Part shown: positions 58,374 to 64,000 of the stretch, in pieces
How positions within the stretch are numbered: the stretch's first letter is position 1
Layout: every line of letters starts with the position of its first letter
Notes under the pieces: model-generated
Told to the model about the DNA's origin: nothing
The model's input: the letters and a program-made list of their open reading frames with translations, nothing else
Database searches by the model: none
Made by a program: the position numbers and the translations under genes
Source: CAWAQA01 sp963784065
GTDB lineage: Bacteria; Acidobacteriota; Vicinamibacteria; Vicinamibacterales; UBA2999
Assembly (NCBI GenBank): GCA_963784065.1
Contig: CAWAQA010000001.1
Coordinates: forward strand, 62,001 to 126,000
Length of the DNA: 64,000 bases
Reading direction: 5' to 3'

Positions 58374-60575
58374 CTACTGCGGCGTGATCCCGTCCCAGAT
58401 TCGAATCCGCCTGATCACGTCCCACTGCTGCACGTCGTCGACGACGTCCATCCCGTTCACCACGAAACCGAAGACGGTGTAGCGGTCGTCGAGGTGCGGC
58501 TGCGGCGAATGCGTGATGAAGTACTGGCTGCCTCCGGTGTCCTTCCAGTCGAGCGCCATCCCGACCGTGCCGCGGAGGTAGGGCCGCTGATTGATCTCGT
58601 CGCGGAGGGCGGCCCCTGGGCCGCCCTCGCCATCGCCGCGCGGGTCGCCGTGCTGCATGACGAAGTCGGGCACGAGACGATGCACCGCGATGCCGTTGTA
58701 GAAGCCCTTGCGCGCCAGCGCGATGAAGTTGCTGACGGTCAGCGGCGCGTCGAGGATCGTCAACTCGATCTCGATCGTGCCGCGATCCGTCTCGATGTAG
58801 GCATGCGGCGAGAACTTTGGATTGAGCAGGATGTCCCACTCCGCCTGCTCGACCGGGCGGCCGCTGCGGGCGGGCCTCGCGGGTTGCGCATCGGCCACGC
58901 CCTGCTCTCGCAGCAGGATGGCCGCGCGCACGCGGATCGCCCACTCGCGATCGTTCAGCGCGTCCTGGAGCACGGGACGGGCCACGTTGGGGTCGATCCG
59001 CGCCACGGCGCCGAGCGCGGCCGCGCGCGCCACGTAGGTGCTGTCGCCATCCCAGCTGCGATAGCCCGCGATGAGCGCGGGGAGCGCTGCCACGGCCTTC
59101 AGCTCGGCGAGGCCGTTGGCCGCCGCCGCCCGGACGGCAAAGTCGTCCGCCTTCACGTGCTCGAGCAGGATCTGCTCGACGCCCGGCGCCTTGGCTGTCA
59201 CGAGCGCGGCCAGCACCGCTGGAATCACGCGCTGGTCCCGGTCCTGCAGCATCATCGTCAGCCGCGCGGCGCCGAGCTCTGGCGGCACCGTCGCCGAGCG
59301 CCGCGGCCACCGCGGAACGCACGGTCCAGTCGCGATCGACGTCGAGCCCTGACAGGGCGCCGAGGAACGTCTCCGGATCGAGACGGGCCAGCGCCCGCAT
59401 CACGTTCGCCCGGATCCCCGGCGTCGGATCGGTGATCAGGTCGAGCAGGAAGTCGATCTTGTCCATGTCCGCCAGCAGGGCGAACGCGTTCATCGCCTCG
59501 AGCCGCAGCTGCGGATCGGACTTCGCGTCGACGACGATTTTCTCGAGGACGGGCACCGCCGCCGCGTCGCCGATGGCGCCAAGCGAGCGCACGGCCTGGA
59601 TGACGACGGCTGGATGCGCACGCCGCTGCTCGACGATCTGGCGCAGCGGGCCCGCCGCCCCGTGTGCCTTGATCACGCCCAGGCCGCGGGCCGCGAACGC
59701 GGCCGTGTAACGTCCAGGCGTATTGAGCAGCGTCAGGAGCGCAGGCGCGGCACGGGCATCGCCGGGCCGCTGCAGCGCGTAGGCGATCGGCCACCAGCTC
59801 GACACGGCTGCCCGGACGCGTCGAGCACCGTGGCGGCGACCGCTTCGAAATCGTTGAGCCGCACCAGCGCATACAGGCCCAGGCGTGCGGCGTCCACCGC
59901 GGGCGCGATCGGGTGGCTCAGATCGTCGGGCATGACGTTCCGTGAACGCACCCGCCTTCACGTGCGCCTGCGTCATCTCGGCGATCGGGGCCGCGTCACC
60001 GCGCTCGCCGATGTTGCCGAGCGCCTCGGCGGCGCGGCCCTGCACGAGCGGGTCGGCGTCCTTGAGCGCGGCGATCAACGCGGGGCGGGCCGAGCGCGTC
60101 GCCAATGAGGCCGAGCGCGAACGCCGCCATCTGCCGCACCTCGGGCTCCGGGTCGGTGAGCAGTCCGGCGAGCGGCTCGACGCCTTCCGGCAATCCGACG
60201 CGGCCCACCGCCAGCGCCGCCCGGCGCCGTGAACGCGCCTCGGCGTCCGCCAGCAGGCGAATCAGGTCCGACGGCTGCGGCAGCGCGACGACGGCAGGAC
60301 GATCGCGGGTCGCCGGCGCGATGATCGACGGCGGCGGCGGGTTCGGATCGCGCAGGATGCGCTGATCCTCCAGCCGCAGGATCCAGCCGAGCTTTTCCTC
60401 CCACGTGATCGCGGGAGGAGCCACAGGAACCGGCGGCGGCGGCGGGAGGAATCGTCGCGCAGGCGCTGACGAGAAGGCAGAAGACCGCAGAGACGACGCT
60501 CGGAGTCGACGGCCGTTTCGCGGTGCCTTGCGCCGTGCGCCGCGAGCCTGGTGCCTCGTGCCTCGATATCGTCAT
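58374..60575 (-). CDS. HEAT-repeat lipoprotein with C-terminal cyclophilin PPIase domain (about five frame breaks)
   Basis: About 730 residues. ATG 60575 gives a lipoprotein signal ending LLVSAC. There follow many HEAT repeats of 30-35 residues: 'RRRAALAVGRVGLPEGVEPLAGLLTDPEPEVRQMAAFALGLIGD', 'RPALIAALKDADPLVQGRAAEALGNIGERG', 'GDAAAVPVLEKIVVDAKSDPQLRLEAMNAFALL'. The C-terminus is a cyclophilin: 'YIETDRGTIEIEL', 'FYNGIAVHRLVPDFVMQHGDPRGDG', 'GTVGMALDWKDTGGSQYFITHSPQPHLDDRYTVFGFV'. It is likely a peptidyl-prolyl isomerase tethered to the membrane with a protein-binding solenoid. Breaks lie near 60430, 60095, 59940, 59800 and 59290. Confidence 0.8.
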
Positions 60576-60633
60576 CACCAAACGCCGGATGATAGCATGC
60601 ACGCGCAGGCCCACCCGGAGCGCGCTCGACGAC

Positions 60634-61270
60634 ATGCTCTTCCAGTACATCGCTATCGAAGGCCCGATCGGCGCGGGCAAAACGTCGCTCGCCGAGCGGT
60701 TGGCGCTGCGCCTCGACGCCACGGCTGTGCTGGAGGACACGGAGAACCCGTTCCTCGCCGATTTCTATGCGGGACGTCCCGGCGCGGCGCTGCAGACACA
60801 GCTCTTCTATCTGCTCAACCGTCACCGCCAGCAGCTCACGCTGCGTCAGGCCGACCTCTTCGCGCAGGCAACGGTCTGTGACTACCTCTTCGACCGCGAC
60901 AAGATCTTCGCGTACCTGAACCTGGATGATAACGAGCTGTTCATTTACCAGCGGCTCTTCGATCTCCTCGCCAAGGACGTTCCCGCTCCCGACCTCGTCA
61001 TCTACCTGCAGGCGCCGACCGACGTGCTGACCGGCCGCCTTCGCGATCGCGCGGAGCGATCCCGGCCACGACGTACCCATCCCCGCCGACGACTATCTCC
61101 GCGAGCTGAACGAGGCCTACCAGCACTTCTTCTTTCACTACTCGGCCACGCCGCTCCTCGTCGTCGAGACGTCGCAGATCGACCTGCAGTCGAGCGACGA
61201 GGCACTCGACGATCTGATCCGGCAGATCAAATCGATGAAGAAAGGAACGCGGTATTACGTGCCAAGGTAG
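60634..61270 (+). CDS. Deoxynucleoside kinase family protein (one frame break near 61055)
   Basis: A P-loop kinase of about 210 residues: 'YIAIEGPIGAGKTSLAERLALRLD' (Walker A), 'ENPFLADFYAGRPGAALQTQLFYLLNRHRQ', 'VCDYLFDRDKIFAYLNL' and 'DLVIYLQAPTDVLTGRLRDRA', then in the next frame 'GHDVPIPADDYLRELNEAYQHFF'. This is the deoxyadenosine/deoxyguanosine kinase type that salvages purine deoxynucleosides. ATG 60634 is chosen because upstream codons are not family-like. Divergent from the HEAT-cyclophilin gene. Confidence 0.85.
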
Positions 61271-61321
61271 CGGCAGCGGCCGGCCTGCACCGAGCTTTGG
61301 ATCGTGCTAAAGTCGGGCCTG

Positions 61322-62241
61322 ATGGCGTGGTTCAAAAAGGCCCGGACCCCGATTGCGTCGGCTACCGCCGAGAAGCCGAGCAGGGTTCCTGAGGGTCTCT
61401 GGGTCAAGTGCCCTGGATGCGCCCAGATCATCTACAACAAGGACCTCGAGACAAACCTGAACGTCTGTCCGAAGTGCGCGCACCACTTCCGGATCAGCGC
61501 CGCCGATCGTCTCCGCGCCCTGTTCGACGATGGCGAGTGGGATGAGCACTTCCCGAACCTGACGTCCAACGATCCGCTGCACTTTACCGACACCAAGCCC
61601 TACCGCGATCGACTTCGACTCCACGATCCACAAGTCCGGTCTCAAGGACGCCGTCGTCATCGCGACCGGGCGGCTCGACGGTCTCGGCGTCGTCGTGGCG
61701 GCGATGGAGTACACGTTCATCGGCGGCAGCATGGGCGTCGTCGTCGGGGAGAAGATCACCCGCGGCATCGAGATGGCGCTGGCGCGCCGCCACCCGGTGG
61801 TCATCGTCTCGTGCTCCGGAGGCGCGCGCATGATGGAAGGCGCGCTGTCGCTGATGCAGATGGCGAAGGTCTGCGCGGCGCTGGCGCGGCTCGATCGCGC
61901 CGCGGCTGCCGTTCATCTCGGTCCTGACCGATCCGACGACGGGCGGCGTGACCGCCAGCTTTGCCATGCTCGGCGATCTCAACATCGCCGAACCGAAGGC
62001 GCTCATCGGCTTCGCGGGCCCGCGGGTGATCGAGCAGACGATCCGGCAGAAGCTGCCCGAGGGGTTCCAGCGCAGCGAGTTCCTCGTCGATCACGGCATG
62101 CTGGACCTCGTCGTGGACCGCCGCGAGATGAAGGCCACGATTGCCCGCGCGCTGCGGTTCATGCGCGCCGAGCCGGTACGCGCCGCGCGCCCCGCGCCGG
62201 TCGCCGTGGGAGCAGGCACGGCCGCGGAATCCTCGATCTGA
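61322..62241 (+). CDS. accD: Acetyl-CoA carboxylase carboxyltransferase subunit beta (two frame breaks)
   Basis: About 305 residues: MAWFKKARTP, the zinc ribbon CPGC...CPKC, 'HHFRISAADRLRALFDDGEWDE', then 'GLKDAVVIATGRLDGLGVVVAAMEYTFIGGSMGVVVGEKITRGIE', 'PVVIVSCSGGARMMEGALSLMQMAKVC', 'DPTTGGVTASFAMLGDLNIAEPKALIGFAGPRVIEQTI' and 'FLVDHGMLDLVV'. It makes malonyl-CoA with AccA, BirA-loaded AccB and AccC. Breaks lie near 61605 and 61905. folC follows by one base, the common accD-folC arrangement. Confidence 0.93.
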
Positions 62242-62242
62242 G

Positions 62243-63512
62243 GTGCTCGACCGCCTCTTCGCGCTCGAGACCTTTGGCATCAAGCTGGGGCTCGAGAACA
62301 TCTCGCGCCTGTGCGAGGCGCTCGGCCATCCCGAACGCCGTTTCACGTCCATCCACGTCGCCGGCACCAACGGCAAGGGCTCGGTCACGGCCATGGTGCA
62401 TGCCGCGCTCGTCAGTGGCGGCGTCCGTGCCGCCCGCTACATCTCGCCTCACCTCGTTGACCTGAACGAGCGGTTCGTCATCGGGACGGCGGCGGTGGAT
62501 TCCGCCGCGCTCGAGAGCGTCGCCGCGCGCGTGATCCCGCTGGCGGAGGAGCTGAAGGCGACGTTCTTCGAGGCGACCACGGCGATCGCCTTCGAGCTGT
62601 TCCGTCAGGCCGACGTGCAGGTGGCCGTGATCGAAGTCGGCCTGGGCGGCCGGTTCGACGCGACCAACGTCGTGACTCCCGTGGCCGGCGCCATCACGTC
62701 GATCGGGCTCGACCATCAGCAGCACCTGGGCGACACCATCGAGGCGATCGCCTTCGAGAAAGCCGGCATCGTGAAGCCGGGCATGACCATCGTCGCCGGC
62801 GCGATGCCGGAGGCGGCATTCGACGTCATCGGCCGCGCCGCCCGCGGGCGCGGTGCGCGGCTGATTCGGGCCGGCGACGGCGCCATCGTGGACGCGGTCA
62901 TCACGGACGGCCAGGCCTCGCTCTCCATCGAGACGCCGGCCGGCAGGTATGGTCCGCTGACGCTCGCGTTGCGCGGCGATCACCAGGTTGCCAATGCCCT
63001 CGTCGCCATACGCGTCCTCGAGGCCGCACGAGAGGCCGGCGTCGCCGTGTCCGCGGATGCCATCGAGCGCGGCCTCGTCGGACGTGATGTGGCCGGCGCG
63101 GCTCGAACTGATCGCCATCGAGGGTGGCCGGCGCGTGCTGCTCGATGCCGCGCACAACGTGGACGGCGCCCGCGCGCTGGCCGCGTACCTCGGTCGATGG
63201 CATCCGGAGCGGCCCGCGCTCGTCATCGCCGTCATGCGTGACAAGGACGTGGACGGGATGCTGGCGGCGCTGCTCCCGGTGACGTCCGCGGTCGTCGCGA
63301 CCGAGGCGGCCACCCCGCGGGCGATGCCGGCGGCAGATCTCGCGCGCCACGTTGCGGCGGCGGATCCGGCCCGGCCCGTCCGCGTCGAGCGCGACGCCGC
63401 GCGGGCGGTTGGCCTGGCCATCGGCGCCGCCGAAACGGTGTGCGTCGCCGGGTCGATTTTCCTCGCCGGCGCCGTTCGCGACGGCCTTCGGCGCCGTGCT
63501 ATCCTGCGATGA
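62243..63512 (+). CDS. folC: Folylpolyglutamate synthase/dihydrofolate synthase (one frame break near 63085)
   Basis: A Mur-ligase-type enzyme of about 422 residues adding glutamate to (dihydro)folates: 'ISRLCEALGHPERRFTSIHVAGTNGKGSVTAM' (P-loop GTNGKGS), 'RYISPHLVDLNERFVI', 'FFEATTAIAFELF', 'EVGLGGRFDATNV', 'GLDHQQHLGDTIEAIAFEKAGIVKPG', then after the break 'LLDAAHNVDGARALAAYL'. GTG 62243. Coupled to accD. Confidence 0.92.
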
Positions 63513-63528
63513 TTCCCCGACGTGGTCC

Positions 63529-64000
63529 ATGGTGTTCTTACGGTTTCTGCTCCCGTTCAGCGTCTGTCTTCTTGCCGCGTCGGCCGCGGCGCAGCCTCCG
63601 CCGGCGCCTGCGCCTGTGCCCGTGCCCGCGCCCGTGACGGTCCCGGCCCAGCAGCGCGGCCTGCTCGACCTTCTCGACGCGGGGCAATGGCGCATCGAAC
63701 AGCTCTCCGCCGATCACTGGCGCCTGACCGGGGATGTCGAGTGGGAGCCGCCCGGCTCCGGCCTGAAATTCTCGGCCGATCAGGTCGAGCTCTTCACGGT
63801 GACGAACACGCTCGTCGCGACGGGCAACGTCGTCTTCACGAATCCTGAAGGGCGCATCGCCGCGGAACGGATCGAGTACCGACTGGAATACCGGCAAGGG
63901 AACGTTCCACCAGGCGTCCGGCATCATGTCGCTCGGTCCGACCGTTGACCGGGCACAGTTCGGCAACCAGGATCCCGACGTCTACTTTTACGGCGACACG
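63529..64000 (+). CDS. lptD: LPS-assembly protein LptD, N-terminal part (runs off the window; one frame break)
   Basis: ATG 63529 encodes a signal peptide (FLRFLLPFSVCLLAASAAA), a Pro/Ala-rich linker (PPPAPAPVPVPAPV) and the start of an OstA/LptA-like domain 'DHWRLTGDVEWEPPGSGLKFSADQVELFTVTNTLVATGNVVFTNPEGRIAAERIEYRLE', typical of the LptD periplasmic N-terminus. The frame changes near 63895; the continuation reads 'GTFHQASGIMSLG' and is cut by the window end. LptA alone is a less likely alternative. A diderm, LPS-bearing cell is implied. Confidence 0.75.

Overview
The window is about 64 kb of GC-rich bacterial chromosome. It most likely comes from an Acidobacteriota genome near the Vicinamibacteria. 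This is inferred from the DUF6152 protein and its secreted neighbours, the carboxypeptidase-regulatory-domain TonB receptor, the tannase-family esterase and the many short palindromic intergenic repeats; no marker-gene tree was possible. I saw no rRNA, tRNA, CRISPR array, prophage or insertion sequence. Most of the window is housekeeping DNA.

Layout. 1-6.3 kb: partial ABC ATPase, PHP phosphoesterase, a continuous ErpA/IscA-Fur-ferritin reading frame, class I fumarase divergent from aspartase, and a methyltransferase. 6.3-11 kb: bioY divergent from thiD-moaE-moaD-prfA-prmC-HIT. 11-14.5 kb: HAD hydrolase and an active/inactive M16 peptidase pair. 14.5-21.5 kb: ileS-lspA-lgt, rluD, Nudix hydrolase, DSD1-type PLP enzyme. 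21.5-24.5 kb: an accessory four-gene unit (DNA methyltransferase, PD-(D/E)XK nuclease, pyruvyl-transferase-like protein, SAM methyltransferase). 24.5-33 kb: alpha/beta hydrolase, GAF protein, HDAC-like deacetylase, lon, a DksA-like regulator, three conserved hypotheticals, rpmB, ridA. 33-37 kb: three secreted proteins and a tannase-family esterase. 37-50 kb: spoT/rel, TPR lipoprotein, TonB receptor, the exbD-exbD-exbB-tonB energising operon, a membrane pyrophosphatase, a DUF502 protein, uppP. 50-64 kb: secF-secD-yajC-tgt, ddl, TPR protein, a 17-residue lysine-rich peptide gene with its own promoter and terminator, a HEAT-cyclophilin lipoprotein, a deoxynucleoside kinase, accD, folC and the start of lptD.

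How the genes work together. Several sets serve the envelope: lspA and lgt process lipoproteins, secDF-yajC drive export, tonB-exbBD power the receptor, uppP recycles the lipid carrier, ddl feeds peptidoglycan and lptD inserts LPS. Another set is translation and stringent control: ileS, prfA, prmC, rpmB, tgt, spoT and a DksA-like protein.

Caveat. Roughly fifty single-base frame breaks interrupt genes that should be intact. They are dense at 14.5-21.5 kb and 41-49 kb and rare at 7-11, 26-39 and 53-58 kb. Where I could reconstruct them they are mostly one inserted G or C. I treat them as probable consensus errors, and I annotate each broken gene over its full reconstructed span with the breaks noted.
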